A stretch of DNA of 64,000 bases from Bog-375 sp049587755 (GTDB lineage: Bacteria > Acidobacteriota > Terriglobia > Bryobacterales > Bryobacteraceae): the NCBI GenBank assembly GCA_049587755.1, contig JBAVEN010000108.1:51814-115813 (forward strand), in the 5' to 3' direction. The position numbers and the translations under genes were made by a program. Below are positions 8,944 to 17,228 of this stretch, piece by piece. The notes beneath the pieces are model-generated. The model searched no databases. It had not been told where the DNA came from and worked only from the letters and a program-made list of their open reading frames with translations. Each line of letters begins with the position of its first letter. The stretch's first letter is position 1.

Positions 8944-10245
8944 ATGGCGTTGGTTGTCGTCGGAGGCGTGGCCGCCGGCTTGAGCGCGGCCGCGCGGGCG
9001 CGCCGCCTGGATCCGCGGCTTCCCATCGTTGTCCTCGAAAAAGGAGCGGCGGTGTCTTACTCGGCGTGCGGCCTGCCGTACCTGCTGGAAGGCCGTGTGC
9101 GCGAGGCGGCCGATCTGATCGTCCACACACCCGAGTACTTCCGCAAGGAGCGCAACATCGACGTGCGCACGGGAGCGCGCGTAACCGCGGTCAGCCATCC
9201 GCGCCGCGAGGTGGCGCTCGAATCGGGCGAGCGCATCAAGTACGACCGCCTCATCATCGCCACCGGCGCGCGCTGCGAAACCTCCGCCATCGCCGGCGCC
9301 GCCCAGCCGCACGTTTTCACTCTGCATACTCTCGAAGATGCCGAGCGGCTGCGCGCCTTCCTGCGCGACCGGCGGCCGCAGCGCGCGGTGGTGATCGGAG
9401 CCGGTTACATCGGCGTTGAGGCGGCCGACGCGCTGCGCCGCAACGGTCTGCGCGTCACCGTGCTGGAGCGCGGCGCCGACGTCCTGCTGCGCGACGACCC
9501 TCCGTTTTCCAACGCCGTACGCCGCACGCTGGAGACGCACGGCGTGGAGTTGCGCTGTGGCGTGAAGGTGGAGGCGATCGAAGCGGACCGGGTGGCCGAT
9601 GTGCCCTGCGACGTGGTGGTGATCGCTGCCGGCTTCAAACCCAACGCCGAGCTCGCCAGCGACGCGGGCGTGGCGATCGGCCGCACCGGCGCGATTGCCG
9701 CCGACGATCACATGGAGACCAGCGTCCGAGGCATTTTCGTTGCTGGCGATTGCGCCGAAACCACGCACCTGGTGACCGGCCGTCCCACCTGGATTCCGCT
9801 CGGCACCACCGCCAACAAAACCGGCCGCGTGGCTGGCGCCAATGCCGCCGGCGGACGCGAGCGCTTTCCCGGCGTGGTGGGAACCTGCATCGTGGGAATT
9901 TTCGGAACCGCGTTCGCCGCCACCGGGCTTTCAGTGGCGCAGGCCCGCGCCGAGGGGCTAACGCCAGTAAGCGCGCGGATTGAGGCGCTCTCGCGGCCGC
10001 GCTATTACGAGGGGGTCAAAACGACGGTCGAGTTGGTGGCGGATCGCGCCACGGGCCGGCTCATCGGCGGGTCGGTGATTGGCGAAGACGGCGCCGCCGG
10101 CCGCATCAACATCATCGCCGCGGCTTTGCACAACCGTATGCGCGTGGAAGATTTCGAGCGCCTGGACCTTGCCTATTCCCCGCCCTTCTCGCCAGTCTGG
10201 GACCCTCTGCTCATCGCCGCGCAGCAGCTTGGGAAACAGTTGTAG
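8944..10245 (+). CDS. CoA-disulfide reductase-like FAD/NAD(P)H oxidoreductase
   Basis: 433 residues, a pyridine nucleotide-disulfide oxidoreductase with the single-cysteine layout of CoA-disulfide reductases and NADH oxidases. Residues 3-17 (LVVVGGVAAGLSAAA) bind FAD, Cys42 in SYSACGLPYLLEG is the redox-active residue, VVIGAGYIGVEAADAL (around residue 150) is the NAD(P)H site, and GIFVAGDCAETTH is the second FAD contact. The C-terminal dimerisation domain carries LDLAYSPPFSPVWDPLLIAAQ, the motif that places the conserved tyrosine at the partner active site. It could reduce CoA disulfide or persulfide; coupling to the preceding STAS gene is unexplained. Confidence 0.88.
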   Translation: MALVVVGGVAAGLSAAARARRLDPRLPIVVLEKGAAVSYSACGLPYLLEGRVREAADLIVHTPEYFRKERNIDVRTGARVTAVSHPRREVALESGERIKYDRLIIATGARCETSAIAGAAQPHVFTLHTLEDAERLRAFLRDRRPQRAVVIGAGYIGVEAADALRRNGLRVTVLERGADVLLRDDPPFSNAVRRTLETHGVELRCGVKVEAIEADRVADVPCDVVVIAAGFKPNAELASDAGVAIGRTGAIAADDHMETSVRGIFVAGDCAETTHLVTGRPTWIPLGTTANKTGRVAGANAAGGRERFPGVVGTCIVGIFGTAFAATGLSVAQARAEGLTPVSARIEALSRPRYYEGVKTTVELVADRATGRLIGGSVIGEDGAAGRINIIAAALHNRMRVEDFERLDLAYSPPFSPVWDPLLIAAQQLGKQL

Positions 10246-10279
10246 AGTTGGCGCGTGCGGGAGCAATTTCGTCGCTGCC

Positions 10280-10395
10280 GTGGCGCACGCATTCTTGCGT
10301 GCAGCGTCGGCATTCGTGCCGACGCTTGTTGTCCGCACGGGGCGAAGAGGCGTCGAGAAGAGTCTCGACGCGGCACGCACGAGTGCGTGCGCCAC
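10280..10395. repeat. Nested-palindrome mobile-type element (116 bp)
   Basis: The outer arms GTGGCGCACGCA (10280-10291) and TGCGTGCGCCAC (10384-10395) are perfect 12-bp inverted repeats. Between them lie further perfect hairpins: GCGTCGGCA/TGCCGACGC with loop TTCG, GCGTCGAGA/TCTCGACGC with loop AGAG, and GCACGCAC/GTGCGTGC. The right end CGCACGAGTG...GCGCCAC is shared with the element at 45861-45923. There is no coding content; it fills the gap between the flavoprotein and modA. It is best described as a REP/MITE-like unit. Confidence 0.75.
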
Positions 10396-10460
10396 GACAT
10401 GTTTCGTATCATGGTCGTTTGCCAATATCGGTAAAACCTCGGCGAGGCACGTCCCGGCGA

Positions 10461-11222
10461 ATGGCGTTGTTGATAGCGGCGTTCGCGGTATGCGCGGAAT
10501 CCACGCCCGCGGCCCGCGCGCAGAAGCTCACCGTCGCCGCGGCGGCGGACTTGCGCTTCGCGCTCGACGAGCTGGCGCCTCAGTTTCGCGCCGCGCACCG
10601 GGGGGTGGACCTGGCGATCACCTACGGCTCCTCCGGCAACTTTTTCGCCCAGATTCAAAATGGCGCGCCGTTCGACGTTTTTCTGTCGGCGGACGTCGAT
10701 TACCCGCGGCTCCTCGTCGCCGCCGGCTTGGCAAGTAAGGATTCGCTGTTCGTTTACGGCGTGGGACGCATCGTGGTATGGGTGCCTGCGGCCTCGCCGC
10801 TCGATCCGGCTGCGCTCGGAATCCGGGTGCTGGAAGCGGCCTCGGTGCGGCACATCGCCATCGCCAACCCGCGGCACGCTCCGTACGGACGCGCGGCCGA
10901 AGCGGCTCTGCGCTCGCTGGGCGTTTATGACCGCCTGTCGCCGAAGCTGGTGCTCGGCGAAAATGTCGCGCAGGCGTTTGAGTTCGCGGAAAGCGGTGCC
11001 GCAGAAGTGGGAATCGTGGCGCTCTCGCTGGCGCTGGCGCCCGCCGCGCGCGGTCACGGCCGCTATTGGGAAGTGCCGCAGGAAGCTTATCCCAAAATCG
11101 AGCAGGGCGGCGTGATCCTCGCGCGCGCGCCGGCCGGCCCCGCCGCGCAATTTCGTGCTTTCCTGCTTTCCGCCGAAGCGCGGCGCATTCTGAAACAATA
11201 CGGCTTCTCTGTGCCGCAATGA
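10461..11222 (+). CDS. modA: Molybdate ABC transporter substrate-binding protein ModA
   Basis: 253 residues. Residues 1-21 form a signal peptide (MALLIAAFAVCAESTPAARAQ), so the mature protein is periplasmic. The oxyanion-binding features of ModA are visible: AAAADLRFALDELAPQF, the ITYGSSGNFFAQIQNGAPFD segment with SerSerGly, FLSADVDYPRLL, and IANPRHAPYGRAAEAAL. The ATG at 10461 is the start that gives the signal peptide; an in-frame extension to 10248 runs through the palindromic element and is not protein-like. modB follows after a single base. No ModE-type operator is obvious upstream. Confidence 0.93.
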   Translation: MALLIAAFAVCAESTPAARAQKLTVAAAADLRFALDELAPQFRAAHRGVDLAITYGSSGNFFAQIQNGAPFDVFLSADVDYPRLLVAAGLASKDSLFVYGVGRIVVWVPAASPLDPAALGIRVLEAASVRHIAIANPRHAPYGRAAEAALRSLGVYDRLSPKLVLGENVAQAFEFAESGAAEVGIVALSLALAPAARGHGRYWEVPQEAYPKIEQGGVILARAPAGPAAQFRAFLLSAEARRILKQYGFSVPQ

Positions 11223-11223
11223 T

Positions 11224-11898
11224 ATGGATTGGCAAGCCATCGGTTTAAGCCTGCGCCTGGCACTTGCCACGACGCTGGTGCTGCTGGTGCTGGGCATCCC
11301 GCTGGCGTGGTGGGTTGCCTTTTCGCAGCGGCGCTGGAAATTCCTGGCGGAAGCGGTGGTGGCGCTGCCGCTGGTGCTGCCGCCGACGGTGCTGGGCTTC
11401 TACATCCTCATCGCCATCGGCCCGCGCAGCCCGGTGGGTGCGCTCTATGCGCGGCTCACCGGCGGGCTGTTGCCGTTTTCGTTTGGCGGCCTGCTGGTGG
11501 CCTCGGTGCTGTACAGCATGCCGTTCACCGTGCAGCCGATGGTGGCGGCATTCGGCAGCGTGGACCGCAAGCTGCTCGAAGCCTCATGGTGCCTGGGCGT
11601 TTCCCGCGCTGGCACGTTTCGCCGCGTGGTGGCGCCCTTGGCGCGCCAGGGTATCGCCACCGGCGCTATCCTCAGCTTCGCCCACACGGTGGGAGAGTTC
11701 GGCGTGGTGCTGATGGTGGGCGGCGATATCGCCGGCGTCACCCGCACGGTCTCGATCTCAATTTACGATCAGGCGCAGTCGCTCGATTATACCGGCGCCT
11801 GGCACACGTCGCTGCTGCTGGTGGGTTTTTCCTTCGCGGTTCTGGCGGCGACGTATTCGTGGCAGCGCCGCGCGTGGATGCTATGGCCGCCACACTAG
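11224..11898 (+). CDS. modB: Molybdate ABC transporter permease ModB
   Basis: 224 residues with five to six membrane helices, the usual ModB length. It forms the inner-membrane channel of the molybdate importer. The EAA loop is at ASWCLGVSRAGTFRRVVAPLA, the coupling helix to ModC, and the N-terminus LRLALATTLVLLVLGIPLAWW is the first helix. VVALPLVLPPTVLGFYIL is conserved in ModB. The ATG at 11224 is one base after the modA stop, and modC begins 16 bases before the modB stop in another frame, so the three genes form one transcription unit. Confidence 0.94.
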   Translation: MDWQAIGLSLRLALATTLVLLVLGIPLAWWVAFSQRRWKFLAEAVVALPLVLPPTVLGFYILIAIGPRSPVGALYARLTGGLLPFSFGGLLVASVLYSMPFTVQPMVAAFGSVDRKLLEASWCLGVSRAGTFRRVVAPLARQGIATGAILSFAHTVGEFGVVLMVGGDIAGVTRTVSISIYDQAQSLDYTGAWHTSLLLVGFSFAVLAATYSWQRRAWMLWPPH

Positions 11899-12947
11899 CC
11901 GCGGAATGCCGCACATTGTTGCCAGGGGGCTTCCGGCTGGATGCCGCGCTGACCCTGCCGCTCGAGCAGGCCCCGGTGACGGTGCTGTTCGGTCCTTCAG
12001 GCGCCGGCAAGACCACGCTGCTGCGCCTGCTAGCGGGCCTGGAACGGCCTCACGCGGGCAAAATCGTTTTCCGCGATCGAACCTGGTGCGACACCGCGCG
12101 CGGCGTCTGGCTCGAGCCACAGCAACGCCGCGCCGGGCTGGTGTTTCAGGACTATGCGCTGTTCCCGCACCTGACGGTGGAGCGCAACGTGGCCTTCGCC
12201 GCCAAAGGGGAGGCGGCCGCGCGCATAATGGAACGCTTCGGGCTCACCGGCCTCGCCGGGCGGATGCCGCGCTCCATTTCGGGCGGTGAACAGCAGCGGG
12301 TGGCGCTGGCGCGCGCGCTGGCCGCCGCGCCGGATCTGCTGTTGCTCGACGAGCCGCTGTCCGCGCTCGATGCGGCAGCGCGCGTGCGCACGCGCCGCGA
12401 GTTGCGCGGGCTGCTCGCCTCGGCGGGCGTGCCGAGCATCGTCGTCACACACGATCGCACCGAGGCCATCGCGCTGGCCGATTGGATGGCGGTGATGGTG
12501 CAGGGCCGCATCCTGCAAACCGGCCCGGTGCGCGAGGTCTTCGCCCGCCCAGCCACGGCGCAAGTGGCGGAAGCGGTGGGAGTGGAAAACATTCTGGAAG
12601 CGGAAGTCGTTTCACGCACCGGCGGGCTGCTGCGCCTGGCCGTCGGCAGCGCCGCAATCGAGTGCCTGGATAGCGGCGAAAGCGGGCCGGTGCTGGCCTC
12701 GATCCGCGCCGAAGATGTGGCGCTGACCCGCGACGCGGCGCGGGCCTCCACCCAGCGGAACCGGCTGAACGGCGTGGTGCGCGCCATCTTCATCGAAGGC
12801 GCCCTCGCGCGCGTCGAAATGGATTGCGGTTTCCCCCTGGTCGCGCTGGTCACCGCGCAATCTGCCGCCGACCTCGACCTGCAACCCGGAGAATCGCTGG
12901 CGGCTGTCGTCAAGACGACGTCGGTGCACCTGATTGCGGCGGGATAG
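11883..12947 (+). CDS. modC: Molybdate ABC transporter ATP-binding protein ModC
   Basis: 354 residues. Energises ModAB import. The ATPase domain has Walker A GPSGAGKTT, the Q-loop in LVFQDYALFPHLTV, the signature SISGGEQQRVALARAL, Walker B LLLLDEPLSALD and the switch His in VVTHDRTEA. From about residue 285 a C-terminal TOBE/MOP-like domain (RNRLNGVVRAIFIEG, VKTTSVHLIAAG) may sense molybdate or regulate the ATPase. The start is the ATG at 11883, overlapping modB; the frame opens much earlier but that part is a shadow of modB. A molybdenum-enzyme gene is not nearby. Confidence 0.93.
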   Translation: MAATLAAECRTLLPGGFRLDAALTLPLEQAPVTVLFGPSGAGKTTLLRLLAGLERPHAGKIVFRDRTWCDTARGVWLEPQQRRAGLVFQDYALFPHLTVERNVAFAAKGEAAARIMERFGLTGLAGRMPRSISGGEQQRVALARALAAAPDLLLLDEPLSALDAAARVRTRRELRGLLASAGVPSIVVTHDRTEAIALADWMAVMVQGRILQTGPVREVFARPATAQVAEAVGVENILEAEVVSRTGGLLRLAVGSAAIECLDSGESGPVLASIRAEDVALTRDAARASTQRNRLNGVVRAIFIEGALARVEMDCGFPLVALVTAQSAADLDLQPGESLAAVVKTTSVHLIAAG

Positions 12948-13051
12948 GCGGCGTCGAACAGCGCGAGCCGGGCTGGCTTCGCCTGTCTGCACCGATTGAC
13001 AATCGCTGCGCGGGTTACCAACCTACCCCACGCGGGTCCCCACTCAGATTC

Positions 13052-13765
13052 CTACTTCGGGTACCAGTCGCGCAGGCGCACTTCGATGCCGCTGCCGGCG
13101 AGGGCTTTGGCGAAGACGTTCAGATCGCTGCCGCGGTAGTGATAGGGATAGACAATCGCCGGATGGAACGCGCGCACGGCCGCGGCAGCCTCCTGCGGGG
13201 GCATGGTGTAGGGCAGGTTCATGCAGACGAAAGCGACGTCGATATTCTTGAGCGAGCGCATCTCGGGAATGTCTTCAGTGTCTGCGCTGAAGTAGAAACG
13301 TTTGCCGCCGTACGTGACCACATAGCCGTTGTCGCGCCCCTTCGGGTGATAGAGCTCCCCCGGCGCGGGGCCGCGCGTCAGGTTGTACGCCGGCACGGCT
13401 TCCACCAGGAATGGCCCAATCGTTTTCCGTTCGCCGTTTGAGATCACGGTGCAACCGGCGATGCTGGCGGCGACGGTCTTGGGGCCAAGGATCACTGCGC
13501 CCGGTTGGCGCAGCTTATTGACGATGGCCGGTGACATGTGGTCGGCGTGGATGTGGGTGATCAGGACGTAGTCGGCCTTGGGCAAGCCGTCGTACGAACC
13601 GAAAGCAGGGTCGACGTAGAGCACCCTTCCGCCCGCCTGCATCATCAGGCTGGCGTGCTGGATAGGGGTGATGCGGAGCGTTCCCGCGGAGGTTGCGAAT
13701 TCTTCCGGAGCGGCGGCGAACCCCAAGCCCGCCGCCAGCGACAGGATCAATGCCAGACGTTGCAT
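13052..13765 (-). CDS. Exported MBL-fold metal-dependent hydrolase (UlaG-like)
   Basis: 237 residues from the ATG at 13765; the first 19 (MQRLALILSLAAGLGFAAA) are a signal peptide, so the enzyme is probably periplasmic. The metallo-beta-lactamase fold is shown by TPIQHASLMMQAGGRVLYVDPAFGS-type strands, the metal ligands HIHADHMSP, FYFSADTEDIPEM for the later Asp ligand, and VYPYHYRGSD for a terminal His. The arrangement resembles UlaG-like L-ascorbate-6-phosphate lactonases and related hydrolases rather than beta-lactamases. The substrate cannot be inferred. It is a single gene, convergent with modC. Confidence 0.88.
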   Translation of the reverse strand: MQRLALILSLAAGLGFAAAPEEFATSAGTLRITPIQHASLMMQAGGRVLYVDPAFGSYDGLPKADYVLITHIHADHMSPAIVNKLRQPGAVILGPKTVAASIAGCTVISNGERKTIGPFLVEAVPAYNLTRGPAPGELYHPKGRDNGYVVTYGGKRFYFSADTEDIPEMRSLKNIDVAFVCMNLPYTMPPQEAAAAVRAFHPAIVYPYHYRGSDLNVFAKALAGSGIEVRLRDWYPK

Positions 13766-13818
13766 AGCAGTTGATTGTAGCGGAATCGGCGAATAGCATA
13801 AAGCGGTTACGCGCAAGC

Positions 13819-13865
13819 AAAAAAAAAAGCGCTCCCTCCCGGCCTGGAAACCGGAAAGGAGCGCT
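13819..13865 (-). terminator. Strong intrinsic terminator on the minus strand
   Basis: Arms AGCGCTCC (13828-13835) and GGAGCGCT (13858-13865) form a perfect 8-bp stem, extended by an inner CCGG-containing stem. Read on the minus strand it is followed by ten T (13819-13828). It lies upstream of the MBL gene, so it does not end that gene; it ends whatever is transcribed leftward from about 14000, for which the only candidate is the 31-codon ORF at 13892-13987 or an untranslated RNA. Confidence 0.8.
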
Positions 13866-13891
13866 GAAAGGTCCTCCTGTCGAATATCGGG

Positions 13892-13987
13892 TTAAGCGCC
13901 GCCGAGCCAGGCAAGCGCCGCGATCAGGCCGCCGATCGAGCAGGAAACCAGCCGGCGTGGGGTCCGGCTGTTCGGATCTTCCGGCAT
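13892..13987 (-). CDS. Putative 31-residue single-span membrane peptide
   Basis: A small frame from ATG 13987 to TAA 13892 encodes a hydrophilic head MPEDPNSRTPRRL, then VSCSIGGLIAALAWLGGA, which is long enough to span the membrane once with the Arg-Arg pair on the cytoplasmic side. The stop is 26 bases before a strong rho-independent terminator, so a short transcript is plausible. The Shine-Dalgarno is weak (a GGG about 20 bases upstream). No relatives are recognised. It could be a genuine microprotein or the chance frame of a small RNA; the positive-inside charge pattern and the terminator favour translation. Confidence 0.45.
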   Translation of the reverse strand: MPEDPNSRTPRRLVSCSIGGLIAALAWLGGA

Positions 13988-14126
13988 TTGTCACGTGCGT
14001 TCAACCCTGTCGCCTTTTGTTAACGGTACCAGTACCGAAGGGAGGAGACAGTAAACGGCCGCTATCCTTCGGTGATGGTCTGAGTCGTCCGCAAGGAATT
14101 AGGTAACGCCCGCCGTGACAGGACGA

Positions 14127-15557
14127 CTACACGAACTTGATGCGGCGCGACGCAACGGCAACCATCCGCAGCAGCATCCAGCCGTGCCGCCAGCGCTGGA
14201 TGTTGGTTTCGCCATAAGTGCGCGCGCCGTAGCGAACCGGCATGTCGGCAATCTTCAGGTTGAAGCGGGCGGCTCCGAAGATGAGGTCGAAATCGCCAAA
14301 GGGATCGAAGTCGCCGAGCCAGGAGCGGTTTTCGGCGATCATCTGGTAGTCGCGGCGGCTCAGCACCTTGGTGCCGCAGAGGGTGTCCTTGATGTTCTGC
14401 CCCAGCAGCCAACTAAACGCCAGGCTGAAGAATTTGTTGCCGAGAAAGTTGAAAAAACGCATGGCCTGGTCCTGCATGGGATAAACCAGGCGGACGCCGT
14501 TGATGAAATCGCCGCAGCCGGCCAGCCAGGCATCGTAAAAGCGCGGGAGATCCTCGGGCGCGACGGTGAGATCGGCATCGAGGATCATCAGAACGTCGCC
14601 CGTGGCCTGCGAGAAGCCCAGGCGCACGGCATCGCCCTTGCCCTTGCCGGTTTGGCGGAACAGCCTGGCGGGGTAACCGGGGTGGCGGGCGATTTCGCGT
14701 TCCACGGCCTGGTAGGTGCCGTCCTGGGAGTGGCCTTCGACGACGATCAGCTCGGTGACGGAGCCCATTTGGGGAAGGCGGTCGAAGATGCGCGGAATGT
14801 TGCCCTCCTCATTGCGCGCCGCCACAATCACGCTCACGCTGGCCTGGCGGCCAGGCAGCGCACTTGGCCGCGGGCGCGCCACCAGCAGATTGGTGATCGC
14901 CAGGTGCGAGAACGGCCACAGCCGCACCAGGTAACGGTTGGCCAGGGCGCCGGCCAGAGGCACGTACACCGGGCACATCATCTCGCGCGAATGGCGGACC
15001 ACCTCAAGGCGCGCCAGGCCGAGCAGGTTGACCACATCGCCCACCGTCAGCCAGTTTTGCGGGAGCAGGCGCTTCACCAGCCCTAGCATCTCGGCCACGC
15101 GGCGCGGAGCTTCCCACAGGCTGCTGTAGAAGTTGAGAAAGACTCGTGTCGCCGGATGACAATGGTCCGCGATGCGATTCAGAACGGTCTGCACGTCCCA
15201 AACGTCGTTGATGAGATCGGAGCAAATGACGGCATCGAATTTTTCTTCGAGGCGGAAATCGTGCGCGTCGGCGTGGAAGAAGCGCAGTTCGGGATGGCGC
15301 TGCCCGGCCAGGCGCACCATCTCGGCGGAGAAGTCGATGCCAACGCCCAGCGACGGGCGCAACGCAGCCAGCAAATCGCCGGTGCCGGAGCCGATTTCGA
15401 GGACGCGCTCGCCTGGAGGAATGGCGAAGGCGAACCAGCGCGCCAGTTGGTCGCGGTAATAGCGGCGCAGCGGCTGCCAGCGGTGGATCTGGCGGGCGAA
15501 TTCATCCCAGAATTCCCTCCGCTGCTCGGTGTACTTGGCCTGTTCGGGATTGAGCAT
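14127..15557 (-). CDS. Fusion of SAM-dependent methyltransferase and family 2 glycosyltransferase
   Basis: 476 residues from the ATG at 15557. Residues 1-230 are a class I methyltransferase: VLEIGSGTGDLLAALRP is motif I, and FDAVICSDLINDVWDVQTVL the post-II region. Residues 245-476 are a GT2 domain of the dolichol-phosphate mannosyltransferase/DPM1 type: VSVIVAARNEEGNIPRIFDR, ELIVVEGHSQDGT, then MILDADLTVAPEDLPRF (the DxD metal site) and LCGTKVLSRRDYQMI. An in-frame extension to 15701 is Pro/Ala-rich and unlikely. It is the last gene of a leftward group with a GT39-like membrane protein and an MFS/spermidine-synthase fusion, pointing to lipid-linked or surface glycan modification. Confidence 0.87.
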   Translation of the reverse strand: MLNPEQAKYTEQRREFWDEFARQIHRWQPLRRYYRDQLARWFAFAIPPGERVLEIGSGTGDLLAALRPSLGVGIDFSAEMVRLAGQRHPELRFFHADAHDFRLEEKFDAVICSDLINDVWDVQTVLNRIADHCHPATRVFLNFYSSLWEAPRRVAEMLGLVKRLLPQNWLTVGDVVNLLGLARLEVVRHSREMMCPVYVPLAGALANRYLVRLWPFSHLAITNLLVARPRPSALPGRQASVSVIVAARNEEGNIPRIFDRLPQMGSVTELIVVEGHSQDGTYQAVEREIARHPGYPARLFRQTGKGKGDAVRLGFSQATGDVLMILDADLTVAPEDLPRFYDAWLAGCGDFINGVRLVYPMQDQAMRFFNFLGNKFFSLAFSWLLGQNIKDTLCGTKVLSRRDYQMIAENRSWLGDFDPFGDFDLIFGAARFNLKIADMPVRYGARTYGETNIQRWRHGWMLLRMVAVASRRIKFV

Positions 15558-15649
15558 GGCGACTTTTGTACTTTGGGCCGGCACGGGCCGGGCATGCCCG
15601 GCCCCTACGGCTGCCCCACCAGGCGATAGCGCCGCTGCCGGTGACGGGT

Positions 15650-17224
15650 TCACTTTTTCTTGGCGGGCGCCGGTGGCTTCCATTTCCAATATACGGCGCA
15701 ATCCTGGTCGCTATCCTCGAACTTCTTGTCGAAAGCGGCGGCGACGCCGACATCCTCCAGCTCGTCGGAGTCTTCGCAACTGGCGGCGGCGGCGAAGTCT
15801 CCAGCGGCGATTTTCCGCTTCAATTCCGCTTTGGGAAAGATGTGCAGTGCCCTCTCCATCTGCGGTTTCAGGTTGAGCTTGTGCGAATCGTCGTGCTCCA
15901 TGCCGGAGGGAGGAGTGCGGCGGGTCAGGAAGTAGATCGTCTCATCGGCAAACACAGGCGCGCCGCGCGGTGCGACCTGGTCCAACTTGCGGGCGATCGC
16001 TTCCAGCCGGCCCCACCATTCGGCGCCATCCCAATCGTCGTACAGGTCCCTGGCCAGCGAGACCGCCAGAATGGCGCTGACGAAAACGACCGGCCAGCGC
16101 GGCCGCACAGGCTTGGCGAATAGCGACACGATGTAAGACAGCCCCGCCACCGCGAGGACTGCCAGGAAGGGAAGGGTCAGAAGATAATACCGGGCGAAGG
16201 TGGGATGCGCGGTAGAGATGTGCAGACCCATGCCCAGCGCCAGCCAGCCGCACAAGTAGAAAGGAGCGCGCGCTGCGCGGTCCCACTGGCTGCGGAAGCC
16301 GACGAAGAACACGCCCGCCGCCACCAGGATTGCGAGCAAGATCGACTGCGGGTCGTTGGCCCAGGCGGTGAGCACATCGGCATCGTGGGCGGTGGCGCCC
16401 GACCAGGCCACCTGGCGGTATAGCAGATGGTATTCGAAGACGTCGAAGATCACCGCACGCGGGGCGCGCAGCAGCAGCGGGACAAACGGCAGCAGTGGAA
16501 CGGCCGCTCCGCCCAGAAAGCCCGCGAGCTTTGTCCAGCGCGCGCCGGCGCGATTGTAGACCAGCAGCCACAACAGCAAGATGGGGATCGCCGCCGAGGA
16601 GAGCAGGGTGGCGCCGGCAGAGGCGACAACCGAGAACCCGGCTGCCGCCGCGGGCAACCAGCCGCGGCGCTCCACCGACCACAGTGCGCAGCGATACGCC
16701 ACCACCAGAAGAAACAAGCAAAGTGCGTAGCCCTGCGAGATCGCCGAGTAATCTACCAACTGATGGTTCAGGCCCACCAGCGCCACCACCGCCAGAGCGC
16801 CGGCCAGGCGCCAACGGGCAATCGGGAACCGGACATACACCGCCTGCGCGGCCAGCACCACGGCCGCGGCGGCAACCATCGCCGCCACGGCGTGCGCCGT
16901 GCGCCAGGTGTCGCCGAACAACAGCATCCACCCGGCGTTCCAATAGGCGTTCAGCGGGGCTTGCGGAAAGAAGAAATCCAGGTAGGGCGTTTTTCCCGCG
17001 TCAATGAGCTGGGCGGCGAGCAGGTGGAATCCTTCGTCCCAGGCGAAGGCCAGGGTCTGCGCATAGACGGCCAGCGCAGCGGTCAGGAGTGCCGCTGCCA
17101 GGGCAAACGGCGCCCACGGCCGCCGCCATAATTTTTCGCGCGGCGGCGCAAGGGCCGGCGCCGCCTGCATGGGAAGATCCGGGAGCCGCGGCGCGCCGGC
17201 TAGCGGATCGGTGGTTTCCGCCAT
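15650..17224 (-). CDS. Polytopic membrane glycosyltransferase (GT39/ArnT-like)
   Basis: 524 residues with about ten predicted membrane helices beginning at WAPFALAAALLTAALAVYAQ. The first periplasmic loop has AFAWDEGFHLLAAQLIDAGK and YLDFFFPQAPLNAYW, matching the Asp-Glu pair and Pro-rich loop of lipid-phosphate-dependent C-type glycosyltransferases (PMT/ArnT clan). The C-terminal 140 residues are soluble, ending in PPAPAKKK. These enzymes move a sugar from a polyprenyl-phosphate donor on the outer face of the inner membrane. The DPM1-like domain of the next gene could make such a donor, which is inference. It starts four bases after the preceding gene's stop. Confidence 0.75.
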   Translation of the reverse strand: MAETTDPLAGAPRLPDLPMQAAPALAPPREKLWRRPWAPFALAAALLTAALAVYAQTLAFAWDEGFHLLAAQLIDAGKTPYLDFFFPQAPLNAYWNAGWMLLFGDTWRTAHAVAAMVAAAAVVLAAQAVYVRFPIARWRLAGALAVVALVGLNHQLVDYSAISQGYALCLFLLVVAYRCALWSVERRGWLPAAAAGFSVVASAGATLLSSAAIPILLLWLLVYNRAGARWTKLAGFLGGAAVPLLPFVPLLLRAPRAVIFDVFEYHLLYRQVAWSGATAHDADVLTAWANDPQSILLAILVAAGVFFVGFRSQWDRAARAPFYLCGWLALGMGLHISTAHPTFARYYLLTLPFLAVLAVAGLSYIVSLFAKPVRPRWPVVFVSAILAVSLARDLYDDWDGAEWWGRLEAIARKLDQVAPRGAPVFADETIYFLTRRTPPSGMEHDDSHKLNLKPQMERALHIFPKAELKRKIAAGDFAAAASCEDSDELEDVGVAAAFDKKFEDSDQDCAVYWKWKPPAPAKKK

Positions 17225-17228
17225 GGCG

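Noticed and set aside
8392..9768. 458-codon minus-strand frame opposite the STAS and flavoprotein genes
   Set aside because: Shadow reading with His/Arg/Gly bias; both plus-strand genes are complete and have clear motifs.
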